Positions 8,310 to 17,889 of a stretch of 64,000 bases of DNA are shown in pieces. Under the pieces are notes generated by a model, which was not told where the DNA came from, searched no databases, and was given only the letters and a program-made list of their open reading frames with translations. This DNA is from Microbispora hainanensis (GTDB lineage: Bacteria > Actinomycetota > Actinomycetes > Streptosporangiales > Streptosporangiaceae): assembly GCF_006874475.1 (NCBI RefSeq), contig NZ_VIRM01000003.1, positions 1-64,000 of the forward strand, read 5' to 3'. The position numbers and the translations under genes were made by a program. Every line of letters begins with the position of its first letter. Position 1 is the first letter of the stretch.

Positions 8310-10235
8310 GTGGACGAGGAGCGCCGCGTCGCGGGCAGATATCACCTGCTCGAACCGATCGGCCGCGGAGGCATGGGCGTCGTGTGGCGTGCCCACGACG
8401 ACCTGCTCGACCGCGCGGTGGCCGTCAAAGAGGTGCTCTACCACCCCACTTCCGACGAGGACAGGGAGACCTTCAACCGCCGCACCATCCGTGAGGCGCG
8501 GGCGGCGGGCCGCATCGACCATCCGAACGTCGTCGTCGTCCACGACGTCATCGAGGAGGACGGCCGCCCCTGGATCGTGATGCAGCTCGTGCGGTCGCAG
8601 TCGCTGGGCCAGGTGCTGCGCGACCAGGGCCCCCTGCCGCCCGCCCGGGTCGCCGCGATCGGCCTGCAGGTGCTCGACGCGCTGTGCACGGCGCACGCCG
8701 CCGGGGTGCTGCACCGGGACGTCAAGCCGGAGAACGTGCTGCTCAACGGGGAGACCCGGGTGGTGCTCACCGACTTCGGCATCGCGACGATGCCGGAGGA
8801 GGCCGGGCTCACCATGACCGGCGGCATCATCGGCACCCCCGCGTTCATGCCGCCCGAGCGGCTCAACGGCGAGCCCGCGACCCCCGAGTCCGACCTGTGG
8901 TCGCTCGGCGCGACGCTGTACGCCGCCGTCGAGGGCGCGACCCCGTTCGACCGCAAGACGCCCGTGGCCACTCTGGCCGCCATCCTGCACGACGAACCGG
9001 CCCCGCCCCAGCGGGCGGGTGCCCTGAGGCCGGTGCTCGAAGGGCTGCTGCGCAAGGACCCGGCGCGGCGCATGGGCGCGGCCGAGGCCGCGGCCCTGCT
9101 CAACGCCGCCGTGACGGCCGCATCCGGACCCCCTGCGACCACCGCTGCCCCCGCCGCTGCCGCCCCCGGTCTCCCGCACAACCGGCCCGAGCCCGGCCCG
9201 TGGAGCGGCGCACCGTCCGGGCCGTCGCAGCCTCCGTCCGGTCCCCCGCAGCCGCACGGAACCCCGCCGCACGGAACCCCGCCGCACGGTGGCACGGCCA
9301 TGTGGCCCGGGAGCGCCGGTCCCGAGGGGCCCACGGGCCCCGGCGGCGGCACGGGCATGGCGGGCCACCCCACGGCACCGAACGGCGGAGGGGTACACGC
9401 GGGCCACGCCGGTCCCGGCGGTCCCGGCGTTCCGCCGGGAAGCCGGGCCGGCGCGTACCCCGCACCGGGTGCTCAGGGACGTGGCTCCGCGGCCAAGGAG
9501 ACCCCGGCCAAGGTGATCCTGCTCGTCGTGTTACCGCTGCTGCTCGTGGCCGCCGTCGCGGGCGGCTGGTACGGCTACCGCTCGCTGGCCGGCGACGGGA
9601 CCCTCGCCCAGGACCCCACACCCACGGAGATCGGCCCCACCACGGGCACCGATCACCCGTCGGGGGACATCTCACCGAGCGTCTCCCCCGAGCCGGCCAC
9701 GCCGTCGGAGGATCCCACGCCGGCGGCGGAACCGTCAGAGGATCCCTCGCAGGAGCCGTCGCCCGCATCCTCCACGCCCGCCGCGGTCACGCCGCCGAAG
9801 GGGTGGAAGATCCACCGTGACGCGCTGGGCTTCTCCATCGCCCTGCCCTCCGGCTGGGTCCCGTTCGGGAGGGAGGGCGACCGGGTGCGCTTCCACCATC
9901 CGAACAACCGCGACTACCTGCAGGTGGACCTGACGCCGTGGGAGGACCCCGATCCGGTGACGGCCCTGCGCATCGTCGAGATGAACTCGACCAAGCGGGG
10001 CTACCTGCCGGGCTACGAGCGCATCGCCTACAGGACGAGCCGTTACCTCGGGGTGGAGTCGGCGGAGTGGGAGTTCACGTTCACACCGAGCTTCGGCAAG
10101 GTGCGGGTGATCGACCGCGCCTTCAGGCTCGGCGACGGCCGGTCCATCATGCTCTATTGGCAGGCCGCCGACTCCCGGTGGACATCCGGCCTGTCCTATT
10201 TCAAGGCCTTCACGCGCACCTTCCAGCCGGCCTGA
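8310..10235 (+). CDS. transmembrane Ser/Thr protein kinase (first of pair)
   Basis: The kinase domain (about residues 7-275) has the glycine loop IGRGGMGVVW, Lys in AVAVKEVL, catalytic loop LHRDVKPENVLL (His at 135), DFGIA and activation segment GTPAFMPPERL, all as in active PknB-like enzymes. A Pro/Gly/His-rich linker follows. One membrane helix near residues 400-420 leads to an acidic Pro/Thr/Ser linker. The last 145 residues form a folded extracellular domain (PKGWKIHRDALGFSIALPSGW to the end) that I do not recognise; similar small alpha/beta domains cap other actinobacterial kinases. The GTG start follows GGAGGAGGGACAGG. It probably phosphorylates Ser/Thr on cytoplasmic targets in response to an outside ligand (inference). 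A second related kinase gene follows. Confidence 0.93.
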   Translation: MDEERRVAGRYHLLEPIGRGGMGVVWRAHDDLLDRAVAVKEVLYHPTSDEDRETFNRRTIREARAAGRIDHPNVVVVHDVIEEDGRPWIVMQLVRSQSLGQVLRDQGPLPPARVAAIGLQVLDALCTAHAAGVLHRDVKPENVLLNGETRVVLTDFGIATMPEEAGLTMTGGIIGTPAFMPPERLNGEPATPESDLWSLGATLYAAVEGATPFDRKTPVATLAAILHDEPAPPQRAGALRPVLEGLLRKDPARRMGAAEAAALLNAAVTAASGPPATTAAPAAAAPGLPHNRPEPGPWSGAPSGPSQPPSGPPQPHGTPPHGTPPHGGTAMWPGSAGPEGPTGPGGGTGMAGHPTAPNGGGVHAGHAGPGGPGVPPGSRAGAYPAPGAQGRGSAAKETPAKVILLVVLPLLLVAAVAGGWYGYRSLAGDGTLAQDPTPTEIGPTTGTDHPSGDISPSVSPEPATPSEDPTPAAEPSEDPSQEPSPASSTPAAVTPPKGWKIHRDALGFSIALPSGWVPFGREGDRVRFHHPNNRDYLQVDLTPWEDPDPVTALRIVEMNSTKRGYLPGYERIAYRTSRYLGVESAEWEFTFTPSFGKVRVIDRAFRLGDGRSIMLYWQAADSRWTSGLSYFKAFTRTFQPA

Positions 10236-10327
10236 CGATCCGGGGAAGATCGGCAGGTCGAGAGGGAATTCGCCCGGATGGGCAATGACCTCGCATGCGT
10301 TCGCCCAAGACGGGTAGCGCGAACACC

Positions 10328-11938
10328 ATGGCTGAAGCGCAGACCTCCGAACGTGTCGTGGCAGGACGCTATCGCCTGATCGAGCCGCTGGGGCGGGGCG
10401 GCATGGGCACCGTGTGGCGAGCCGTCGACCAGGTGCTCGAACGGGAGGTTGCCGTCAAGGAGCTGCTCGCGTCGGCCGGGCTCACCGGCGCGGAGCGGGA
10501 GGTCTTCACCATCAGGACCTTCCGCGAGGCCAGGGCCGCCGGGCGGCTGAGCCATCCGGGCGTGGCGGCGGTGTACAACGCCTTCGAGGAGAACGGCTAT
10601 CCCTGGATCGTCCTCGAACTGATCCCGTCCCGGACGCTGGGATCGGTCATCCACGAGGAGGGCCCGCTGCCGCCCCGGCGGGTGGCGGAGATCGGGTCCC
10701 AGGTGCTGGCCGCGCTGCGCGTCGCCCATGCGAACGGGGTGCTGCACCGGGACGTCAAACCCGACAACGTGCTGCTCGCCGACGACGGCCGGGTCGTGCT
10801 GACGGACTTCGGCATCGCCGCGATGGAGGACGACTCACCGGTCACCCGCACCGGCATGCTGATCGGCACCCCGGCGTTCATCGCACCGGAACGGGCGGCG
10901 GGACGGCAGGCACAGCGGGCGTCCGACCTGTGGTCGCTCGGAGTGACGCTGTTCATGGCCGTCGAGGGGCGCTCGCCGTTCCACCGGGGGCACGCGCTGG
11001 CGACGCTCGCCGCGGTCATGTACGAGGAGGCGGGCCCGCTTCACAACGCCGGGCCGCTGGCACCGGTGATCGAGGGCCTGCTGGTCAAGGACCCGGCCCG
11101 CAGGATGACCGCGGCGTACGTCGCGCAGCACCTGTACGCCGTGGCCACCGGCCAGGTGACCGACCCGGTCGTGCCGCGCCCGCGCCAGCCGCCCCGGCTC
11201 GCCCGGCTGATGCCCGTCTTCGACACCTCGCCTTCGGCTCCCGTCTCCGCCCCCACGCCCGTGTCCTTCGGCGAGGGCACCCCGACACCGGTCCCGGTGC
11301 CCGCACCGGTGCGCGGACGGCGCAGGCCGTGGGCGCTGGCGGCGGGTTCCGGGGCACTCGTCGCGCTCGTCGGGCTGGTGGCCGGCGCGATCGCGTTCGC
11401 CACCGCCAGGTTTCCGGCCGACCCGAGGGGGACCGCCGTGGTGAGCACGCCCACGGTGACGGTCTTCGCGACCAGGACCGCCGAGCCCAAGACCGCCGAG
11501 GCCGCCGAGACCGGTAAGCGGGCCGGGAGCCGCGGAGCGGAGAAGACGGCCACCCAGCCGGTGGCGAACCCCGGCGCCGCAGGCGGGCACCGTACGGAGG
11601 ATCGCGGCGGGGCTGCCGGCAGGTCCGCCGGGAGGCCGCCCGGGAAGCCCGGCGGGGGAAAGCACAAGGACAAGCCCACGGGGGCCGCGTCCAAGGGCGC
11701 CGGCAAGCCCAAGGGGTCTCCACCGGCGAAGCGGAACGACAAGGGATCCGCCGGCAAGCCCGGGAACGGCGGCGGCAGCGCCAAGCCGTCCCAGGGCGCG
11801 GGTGGGGGCCAGGGAAAAGACGAGGGCCGGGAGCCCACCACCGACGACACCGGTGACCCCGGCGACCCCGGCGACCCCGGCAACCTCGGTGACATCCCCG
11901 ACGGCTACACCCAGCCCGAAAACGACTGGGCGGCCTGA
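10328..11938 (+). CDS. transmembrane Ser/Thr protein kinase (second of pair)
   Basis: The kinase domain is closely related to its neighbour: GRGGMGTVWRA, VAVKELLAS, LHRDVKPDNVLL (His near 140), TDFGIAAM and IGTPAFIAPERA. One membrane helix lies near residues 335-358. The extracellular part is about 175 residues of low-complexity Gly/Lys/Pro/Arg sequence without a fold, ending in GDPGDPGDPGN repeats and a short acidic tail. This contrasts with the folded domain on the first kinase. The start at 10328 (MAEAQTSERVV) gives the usual short lead before the kinase domain; an in-frame ATG at 10295 would add 11 residues. Neither has a strong ribosome site. The pair probably arose by duplication followed by replacement of the sensor part (inference). 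Confidence 0.92.
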   Translation: MAEAQTSERVVAGRYRLIEPLGRGGMGTVWRAVDQVLEREVAVKELLASAGLTGAEREVFTIRTFREARAAGRLSHPGVAAVYNAFEENGYPWIVLELIPSRTLGSVIHEEGPLPPRRVAEIGSQVLAALRVAHANGVLHRDVKPDNVLLADDGRVVLTDFGIAAMEDDSPVTRTGMLIGTPAFIAPERAAGRQAQRASDLWSLGVTLFMAVEGRSPFHRGHALATLAAVMYEEAGPLHNAGPLAPVIEGLLVKDPARRMTAAYVAQHLYAVATGQVTDPVVPRPRQPPRLARLMPVFDTSPSAPVSAPTPVSFGEGTPTPVPVPAPVRGRRRPWALAAGSGALVALVGLVAGAIAFATARFPADPRGTAVVSTPTVTVFATRTAEPKTAEAAETGKRAGSRGAEKTATQPVANPGAAGGHRTEDRGGAAGRSAGRPPGKPGGGKHKDKPTGAASKGAGKPKGSPPAKRNDKGSAGKPGNGGGSAKPSQGAGGGQGKDEGREPTTDDTGDPGDPGDPGNLGDIPDGYTQPENDWAA

Positions 11939-11956
11939 CTCCAGCCGACTCCGAAA

Positions 11957-11974
11957 GGCCCCGGCGCCGGGGCC
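11957..11974. terminator. palindromic hairpin between convergent kinase and rluD genes
   Basis: A perfect 18-bp palindrome (GGCCCCGG CG CCGGGGCC) lies 18 bases after the kinase stop, in the convergent gap before rluD. It has no T-tract. A role as a terminator for the kinase transcript is likely from position. Confidence 0.5.
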
Positions 11975-12063
11975 AGACACCCGCTCGGCTGGCCGGGGGA
12001 ACCCTGCGTGCCGGCGCACCGCCCGTCCTCAAAGCCCCTGGAGCTTGCGGAGCCGGGGCAGGC

Positions 12064-12993
12064 TCAGCCCTCGTCGGCGAGGATCTCCAGCGCGTGGGCG
12101 AGGTCCGCGGGGTAGTCGCTGGTGAAGGTCATCCACTCGCCCGTCGCCGGGTGCTCGAACGACAGCGAGACCGCGTGCAGCCACTGCCGGCCCACGCCGA
12201 GGCGGGCGGCGAGGGTGGGGTCGGCGCCGTACAGCAGGTCGCCCACGCACGGGTGCCTGAGGGCGGCCATGTGGACCCGGATCTGGTGGGTCCTGCCGGT
12301 CTCCAGCTTGATGTCGAGCAGCGACGCCGCCCGGAACGCCTCGATCGTGTCGTAGTGCGTGACCGAGTCCTTGCCTCCGGCGACCACCGCGAAGCGCCCG
12401 TCGCCCGCCGGATGCCGGTCGATCGGGGCGTCGACCGTGCCCCGCAGCGGGTCCATGTGCCCCTGGACGAGCGCGTGGTAGCGCTTGTCGACCGTGCGTT
12501 CCTTGAACGCCCGCTTGAGGTGCGAGTAGGCCCGCTCGCTCTTGGCGACGACCATGACGCCGGTGGTGTTGGCGTCGAGCCGGTGAACGATGCCCTGCCG
12601 CTCCGCGGCGCCGCTCGTGGACACCCGGTGGCCGCCGCCGAGCAGGCCGCCGATCACGGTGGGGCCGGTCCAGCCGACGGTCGGGTGCGCCGCCACGCCG
12701 ATCGGCTTGCTCACCACGACGACGTCGTCGTCCTCGTACAGGATCGTCATGCCGGGCACCGGCTCGGCCACGGGCATCGGCGCGGCGGGCGGCGGCGGGA
12801 TCGTGACGTCCAGCCAGGCCCCGGCGTGGACGCGGTCGGACTTCGCCGGGACGGCGCCGTCGACCAGCACGTCCCCGGAGGCGATCAGTTCGGCCGCACG
12901 GGTGCGGGAGAAGCCGAAGAGGCGGGCCAGGGCGGCGTCGAGGCGCTCGCCCTCCAGGCCGTCCGGCACGGGCAGGCTGCGCTGGTCACCCAT
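12064..12993 (-). CDS. rluD: 23S rRNA pseudouridine synthase, RluD family
   Basis: The 309-residue enzyme has an N-terminal S4 RNA-binding domain ([21 protein letters not shown]) and then the RluA/RluD catalytic domain, with the catalytic aspartate in [14 protein letters not shown] (HRLD motif) and the conserved [10 protein letters not shown]. It turns uridines of the large-subunit rRNA helix 69 into pseudouridine in well-studied relatives. The start at 12993 (MGDQRSLP) overlaps the lspA stop by 8 bases. That is also the typical gene order lspA-rluD next to the actinobacterial dcw cluster. Confidence 0.93.
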   Translation of the reverse strand: MGDQRSLPVPDGLEGERLDAALARLFGFSRTRAAELIASGDVLVDGAVPAKSDRVHAGAWLDVTIPPPPAAPMPVAEPVPGMTILYEDDDVVVVSKPIGVAAHPTVGWTGPTVIGGLLGGGHRVSTSGAAERQGIVHRLDANTTGVMVVAKSERAYSHLKRAFKERTVDKRYHALVQGHMDPLRGTVDAPIDRHPAGDGRFAVVAGGKDSVTHYDTIEAFRAASLLDIKLETGRTHQIRVHMAALRHPCVGDLLYGADPTLAARLGVGRQWLHAVSLSFEHPATGEWMTFTSDYPADLAHALEILADEG

Positions 12994-13633
12994 CGGTCCG
13001 CTCCCTCGCCGGCTCGCCGGCCTGCGTGTCCGCCTCACCCTCCGTGTGGCTCCGCCCGCGGTCCTCGACCGGCTCCGGCGTGTCCGTCTGGCGGGTGCCG
13101 TCGATCTGGTAGCCGCGCCAGGCGAGGAACACGGCGAGCACACCGCCGCACACGATGCCCGAGTCGGCGAGGTTGAACACCGGAAAGCGGGTGACCGGGA
13201 ACACCTGGATGAAGTCGACCACATGCCCCTGGAAGGGGGCCGGCCACCGGAAGATGCGGTCGGTCAGGTTGCCGACCGCACCGCCCAGCAGCAGGCCCAG
13301 CGTGATCGCCCAGGGCAGGCTGTGCAGCTTCCGCGCCGTACGCACGATCGCGACGACGACGGCCAGCGCGATCACCGTGAACACGATCGTCATGCCGGTG
13401 CCGATGCTGAAGGCGGCGCCGGCGTTGCGGATCACGGTCAGCACCAGCGCGCCGGGCACGACGGTGAGGGGCTCCTCGTGCTCCAGGAACTCCACGACGA
13501 GGAACTTGCTGACCTGGTCGAGCACGTAGACGACCGCGGCCACGACAACGAGGAGAGCGATCTTCCGCGCGCGGTCGGGCCGCGGCGGTGCACCGCTCAG
13601 CGGCGCTCCTCCCGCTGCTTGCACGCTACGCAC
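12986..13633 (-). CDS. lspA: lipoprotein signal peptidase (signal peptidase II)
   Basis: This membrane aspartyl protease removes the signal peptide from diacylated prolipoproteins. Four hydrophobic helices are visible, with family motifs [31 protein letters not shown] and the catalytic Asp region VVDFI ... [12 protein letters not shown]. The C-terminus carries a hydrophilic tail of about 35 residues beyond the usual end. The start is uncertain. I favour GTG at 13633, a few bases after GAGGG, although it overlaps the dksA-like gene by 37 bases; an upstream ATG at 13696 would overlap by 100 bases. Downstream overlap with rluD shows coupling. Confidence 0.9.
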   Translation of the reverse strand: MRSVQAAGGAPLSGAPPRPDRARKIALLVVVAAVVYVLDQVSKFLVVEFLEHEEPLTVVPGALVLTVIRNAGAAFSIGTGMTIVFTVIALAVVVAIVRTARKLHSLPWAITLGLLLGGAVGNLTDRIFRWPAPFQGHVVDFIQVFPVTRFPVFNLADSGIVCGGVLAVFLAWRGYQIDGTRQTDTPEPVEDRGRSHTEGEADTQAGEPARERTDG

Positions 13634-13989
13634 AGCGTCGCCCTCGGGAATGCCCGAAGACGCTCCTTGCCGATCGGCTTGTGGCACGATTCGCACTCTC
13701 CGTAAGTCCCTGCCTCGACGCGGGCGATCGCCCGCTCGTTCTGCGCGAGCAGGTCGCGCGCATTCAGGGTAAGGGCGATCTCGCGCTCACGCTCATAGGT
13801 CTTGGCCCCGGCGTCCGCCGGATCGTCCCCCGCGCCCTGGCTCACGTCTCCGGACGCGAGCTGCTCCTCCGCCCGGGCGATGTCGGCGCGCAGTTCCTCG
13901 ATCTCGTGCCGCAGCCGCTCGCCGACCTCCGCGAGCTCCTCGCCGGACCAGACGTCGTCACTGATGGCGGTTCTCGCCGTGCGCGTCAT
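13597..13989 (-). CDS. DksA/TraR-type C4 zinc-finger protein
   Basis: The 130-residue protein has a coiled-coil N-terminal half (EELAEVGERLRHEIEELRADI) and a four-cysteine zinc finger ECESCHKPIG ... ATLCVACKQ (C-x2-C-x17-C-x2-C). Members of the family bind the RNA polymerase secondary channel; the actinobacterial versions beside lspA and ileS are poorly studied, so polymerase control is only a likely role. ATG follows GGGGAGG at good spacing. A promoter is visible about 80 bases upstream. It is the first gene of a unit with lspA and rluD. Confidence 0.9.
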   Translation of the reverse strand: MTRTARTAISDDVWSGEELAEVGERLRHEIEELRADIARAEEQLASGDVSQGAGDDPADAGAKTYEREREIALTLNARDLLAQNERAIARVEAGTYGECESCHKPIGKERLRAFPRATLCVACKQREERR

Positions 13990-14484
13990 TGCGGGCCTCC
14001 CCTTCGCCCAGAACCCGTCGGGCTCAGGGCACCCGTCGAGCGGGTGCGATTCGAGCCGGTCCGGGCAGAATAAGTCGCCGATAACGAATCGGCAACGGAC
14101 TCGCCGAGGCTTTTACCCCATCCGTACCGGGCTGGGGCATTCGGCCAGCTCCTCCTCGTCACGCTCTGTATCGATCAGTTTGTCGCGGACGGTGCCACCG
14201 GGACCATGCCCCGGATCCCGAGACGAAGGCCCGCGGACCGCCACCGGTCGTCCTTCCGACGGCCGCCGGGGCCCACCCGCACACCCTCACAACAATCGCG
14301 GGGTCTGCGCGTGTTCCTCCCTATTCCCGGGACGAGCCCGGTCTCACCCCGAACGTCGCGCGCATATCGGGAAGCCCTTCCGCCCGCGTTGCGTTATCGT
14401 CGTAGTCTGCAAGGCGTTGATGGGGACGAGTACCTCCGCATCCGCCCGCTCAGCGACCCGGGGACGGTGTGAGCCCGGGGCGGG
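13990..14484. other. divergent intergenic region upstream of dksA-like gene and ileS
   Basis: About 500 bases without a gene. The left end holds the dksA-like promoter (14067-14095). The rest (14100-14480) must contain the ileS promoter, but I found no clear TTGnnn-N17-TAnnnT pair on the plus strand. No conserved coding frame or RNA gene was recognised before the T-box leader. Confidence 0.5.
14067..14095 (-). promoter_or_regulatory. promoter of the dksA-like / lspA / rluD unit
   Basis: On the minus strand TTGCCG (14095-14090) and TATTCT (14072-14067) are separated by 17 bases. Transcription would start near 14060, leaving a 70-base leader before the ATG at 13989. Confidence 0.6.
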
Positions 14485-14640
14485 CCGCGCAGGGAAGATC
14501 ACCCCGGAGCCGCCGGAAGAAAGGCCGTCCCGGCCGAGTAGAACCGGCAGCGGAGAGAAAACGAGAGGGCGCCCGGCCAGGCCGGTCGTCAAGAAGGGTG
14601 GTACCGCGGAGCCGTCGCCGGCTTCGTCCCTTCACGCCAT
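14485..14640 (+). ncRNA. T-box riboswitch controlling ileS
   Basis: The hallmark T-box sequence AAGGGTGGTACCGCGGA is at 14594-14610. Its UGGU bulge would pair with the ACCA end of uncharged tRNA-Ile. An ATC (isoleucine) triplet at 14498-14500 lies in a small GGG ... CCC hairpin and is a candidate specifier loop of the very short Stem I known from actinobacterial ileS leaders. A pairing partner CGTCCCTTC (14632) follows the T-box, and no T-tract terminator is present. Together these suggest the translational class, in which tRNA binding frees the ribosome site of ileS (GGAGG at 14671-14675). The limits are approximate. Confidence 0.88.
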
Positions 14641-14685
14641 GTCAGCAGCGCTGTCACAGCCACCGCGTGGAGGTCCCGCCCGACG

Positions 14686-17600
14686 ATGTCTTCCCACTAT
14701 TTCCGCTCACTTCCCGCGCAGGTCGACCTGCCGGCCCTCGAGCACGAGGTCCTCGAACGCTGGCGGGACGGGAAGGTCTTCGAGCGCTCGCTGCAGCAGA
14801 ACGCCGAGGGCCCCACCTGGGTGTTCTACGAGGGCCCGCCGACCGCCAACGGCATGCCCGGCGTCCACCACGTCGAGGCCCGCGTCTTCAAGGACGTCTT
14901 CCCCCGCTACAAGTCGATGCGCGGCTACCACGTGCCCCGCAAGGCCGGCTGGGACTGCCACGGCCTGCCGGTCGAGGTCGCCGTCGAGAAGGAACTCGGC
15001 CTGTCCGGCAAGCCCGAGATCGAGTCGTACGGCATCGCCGAGTTCAACGCGCGCTGCCGCGAGTCGGTGCTGCGGCACGTGGACGCGTTCGAGGAGATGA
15101 CCGAGCGGATGGGCTACTGGGTCGACATGTCCCAGGCCTACCGCACGATGGACCCCCAGTATGTCGAGGCCGTCTGGTGGTCGCTCAAGGTCGTCTGGGA
15201 CAAGGACCTGCTGTTCCGCGACCACCGGATCACTCCGTACTGCCCGCGCTGCGGCACCGGCCTGTCCGACCACGAGCTCGGCCAGCCCGGCGGCTACGAG
15301 ACCGTCTCCAGCCCGTCGGTGTACGTGCGCATGCCCGTCCTCTCCGGCCCGCTGGCCGAGATGGGCGCCTCGCTGCTGATCTGGACCACCACGCCCTGGA
15401 CCCTGGTGTCCAACACCGCCGTCGCCGTGCACCCCGACGTCACGTACGTCGCGGCCCGGCGCGGCGACGAGGTGCTGGTCGTGGCCGAGCCGCTGCTGCG
15501 GCGGGTCCTCGGCGAGGACGCCGAGGTGCTGGCCACCTACCAGGGCTCCGAGCTGGAGCACACCGTCTACCAGCGCCCCTTCGACCTGGTAGACATCGAG
15601 GGCGCCCACTACGTCGTGCTCGGCACCTACGTCACGGTCGAGGACGGCACCGGCCTGGTCCACCAGGCTCCCGCCTTCGGCGCCGACGACATGGCCGTCT
15701 GCAGGCGCTACGGCCTGCCGGTGGTCAACCCGATCGGCCCGGACGGCCGCTTCCTGCCGGACGTGCCGTTCGTGGGCGGCATGTTCTTCAAGGACGCCGA
15801 CGAGCCGCTGACGGAAAACCTCCGCGAGCGCGGCCTGCTGTTCCGCGGCGAGCACTTCGAGCACAGCTACCCGCACTGCTGGCGCTGCCACACTCCGCTG
15901 CTCTACTACGCGCTGCCGTCCTGGTACATCAGGACCACCGCGATCAAGGACCAGCTCCTCGCCGAGAACGAGCGCACCAACTGGTTCCCCGAGACGATCA
16001 AGCACGGCCGCTATGGCGAGTGGCTGCGCAACAACGTCGACTGGGCGCTGTCGCGGTCGCGCTACTGGGGCACCCCGCTGCCGCTGTGGGTCTGCTCCGA
16101 GAACGAGGACCACGTCACCTGCGTCGGCTCCCTCAAGGAGCTGGGCGAGCTGGCGGGCCAGGACCTGACCGGCCTCGACCCGCACCGCCCGTACGTCGAC
16201 GACGTGACCTTCCCCTGCCCCACGTGCGGTGCGGAGGCCCGGCGCGTGCCCGACGTGATCGACGTCTGGTACGACTCCGGCGCCATGCCGTTCGCCCAGT
16301 GGGGCGCGCCGCTGGTCAACAAGGACGTCTTCGAGAGCTCCTTCCCCGGCCAGTTCATCTGCGAGGCGATCGACCAGACCCGCGGCTGGTTCTACTCGAT
16401 GATGACCGTCGGCACGCTGGTGTTCGGCCGGTCGTCGTACGAGAACGTGCTCTGCCTCGGCCTGATCCTCGCCGAGGACGGCCGCAAGATGAGCAAGCAC
16501 CTGGGCAACGTCCTGCAGCCGATGCCGCTCATGAACCAGCACGGCGCCGACCCCCTGCGCTGGTACATGGCCACCTCCGGGTCCCCCTGGGCCCCGCGCA
16601 GGATCGGCCACGCGGCGCTGGAGGAGATCGTCCGCAAGGTCCTGCTGACCTACTGGAACACCGCGTCGTTCTTCACGCTCTACGCCAACGCCGAGTCATG
16701 GTCCCCGGCCCGGAGAGCCGAGGCCCCGGCGTACGCGGACCGGCCGCTGATCGACCGGTGGGCGCTGGCGGAGCTGCACCGCACGGTGGCCGAGGTCACC
16801 GCGTCGATGGAGGAGTTCGACACCGCCCGGGCCGGGCGCCGGCTCACCGAGTTCCTGGACGACCTGTCCAACTGGTACGTCCGCCGCTCGCGCCGCCGCT
16901 TCTGGTCCGGTGAGGCGTCCGCCTTCGCGACGCTCTACGAGTGCCTGGAGACCGTCACCCGGCTCATGGCCCCGCTCGTGCCGTTCCTCACCGACTACCT
17001 GTGGGACGTGCTGCGCGACCCGGACGCCCCGGCCTCGGTGCACCTGGCCACCTGGCCCGAGGTGAACACCGCGCTGCTCGACCCCGAGCTGTCGGAGCGG
17101 ATGGCGCTGGTGCGCCGGCTCGTGGAGCTGGGCCGCTCGGCGCGTGCCTCGTCGTCGGTCAAGACCCGCCAGCCGCTCGGCCGGGCCCTGGTCGGCGCTC
17201 CCGGCTGGGCCGCGCTCCCCGGCGAGCTGCGCGACCTGATCGCCGACGAGCTCAACGTCCAGCGGCTGGAGGACCTGTCCGGGTTCTCCGCCGACCTGGT
17301 GACGTTCACGGTCAAGCCCAACTTCCGCAGCCTCGGCAAGCGGTTCGGCTCACAGACCAAGCTGGTCGCGGCGGCCGTGTCGGGCGCCGACCCGGCGGAG
17401 CTGGCCCGCGCCCTGCGCTCGGGCGGGTCCGCGACGGTCGACGCCGGTGAGCTCGGCACGGTGGAGCTGGGCGCGGACGACGTGATCGTCACCGAGCAGC
17501 CGAAGTCCGGCTGGGCCGTGGAGACCGGCGCGGTGGACACCGGCACCGGCGAGACCGTGGCGCTCGACCTGGCGATCACCGACGAACTGCGCCGGGCCGG

Positions 17601-17844
17601 CCTGGTCCGCGACGTGATCCGGCTCGTCCAGGAGGCCCGCAAGTCGACCGGCCTGTCCATCACCGACCGCATCCACCTGTGCTGGTCGGCCAAGGGCGAG
17701 CTGGCCGAGGCGCTGCGCGAGAGCGGCGACGCCGTCGCCGAGGAGGTGCTGGCGGCGAGCCTCACCGAGGGCGCCCCGGACGAGGACCTGCCGGTGCACG
17801 AGGACGCCGACCTCGGCCTGTCCTTCCGCCTCCGCAAGGCCTGA
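14686..17844 (+). CDS. ileS: isoleucyl-tRNA synthetase
   Basis: This class I synthetase attaches isoleucine to tRNA-Ile. The 1052-residue length is normal for the eukaryote-like type found in actinobacteria. The HIGH-type signature appears as PPTANGMPGVHH near residue 50, the editing (CP1) domain follows with TTTPWTLVSNTA, and the KMSKH loop (GRKMSKHLGN) is at about residue 600. The C-terminal anticodon-binding region is complete. Translation starts at the ATG twelve bases after GGAGG, inside the T-box controlled leader. It stands alone on the plus strand, facing the end of the dcw cluster. Confidence 0.97.
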   Translation: MSSHYFRSLPAQVDLPALEHEVLERWRDGKVFERSLQQNAEGPTWVFYEGPPTANGMPGVHHVEARVFKDVFPRYKSMRGYHVPRKAGWDCHGLPVEVAVEKELGLSGKPEIESYGIAEFNARCRESVLRHVDAFEEMTERMGYWVDMSQAYRTMDPQYVEAVWWSLKVVWDKDLLFRDHRITPYCPRCGTGLSDHELGQPGGYETVSSPSVYVRMPVLSGPLAEMGASLLIWTTTPWTLVSNTAVAVHPDVTYVAARRGDEVLVVAEPLLRRVLGEDAEVLATYQGSELEHTVYQRPFDLVDIEGAHYVVLGTYVTVEDGTGLVHQAPAFGADDMAVCRRYGLPVVNPIGPDGRFLPDVPFVGGMFFKDADEPLTENLRERGLLFRGEHFEHSYPHCWRCHTPLLYYALPSWYIRTTAIKDQLLAENERTNWFPETIKHGRYGEWLRNNVDWALSRSRYWGTPLPLWVCSENEDHVTCVGSLKELGELAGQDLTGLDPHRPYVDDVTFPCPTCGAEARRVPDVIDVWYDSGAMPFAQWGAPLVNKDVFESSFPGQFICEAIDQTRGWFYSMMTVGTLVFGRSSYENVLCLGLILAEDGRKMSKHLGNVLQPMPLMNQHGADPLRWYMATSGSPWAPRRIGHAALEEIVRKVLLTYWNTASFFTLYANAESWSPARRAEAPAYADRPLIDRWALAELHRTVAEVTASMEEFDTARAGRRLTEFLDDLSNWYVRRSRRRFWSGEASAFATLYECLETVTRLMAPLVPFLTDYLWDVLRDPDAPASVHLATWPEVNTALLDPELSERMALVRRLVELGRSARASSSVKTRQPLGRALVGAPGWAALPGELRDLIADELNVQRLEDLSGFSADLVTFTVKPNFRSLGKRFGSQTKLVAAAVSGADPAELARALRSGGSATVDAGELGTVELGADDVIVTEQPKSGWAVETGAVDTGTGETVALDLAITDELRRAGLVRDVIRLVQEARKSTGLSITDRIHLCWSAKGELAEALRESGDAVAEEVLAASLTEGAPDEDLPVHEDADLGLSFRLRKA

Positions 17845-17852
17845 TCCCGTCA

Positions 17853-17887
17853 CCGATGGGGCCGGTCGCGCCGACCGGCCCCATCGG
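17853..17887 (+). terminator. strong hairpin terminator after ileS
   Basis: A perfect 16-bp inverted repeat (CCGATGGGGCCGGTCG / CGACCGGCCCCATCGG) with a 3-base loop starts 9 bases after the ileS stop. No T-tract follows. This is one of the most stable hairpins in the window. Confidence 0.8.
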
Positions 17888-17889
17888 CG

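Noticed and set aside
14469-16913. A long plus-strand open frame overlapping ileS in another frame
   Set aside because: Arg/Ala/Pro-rich without motifs; ileS in the third frame is complete with HIGH and KMSKH motifs.
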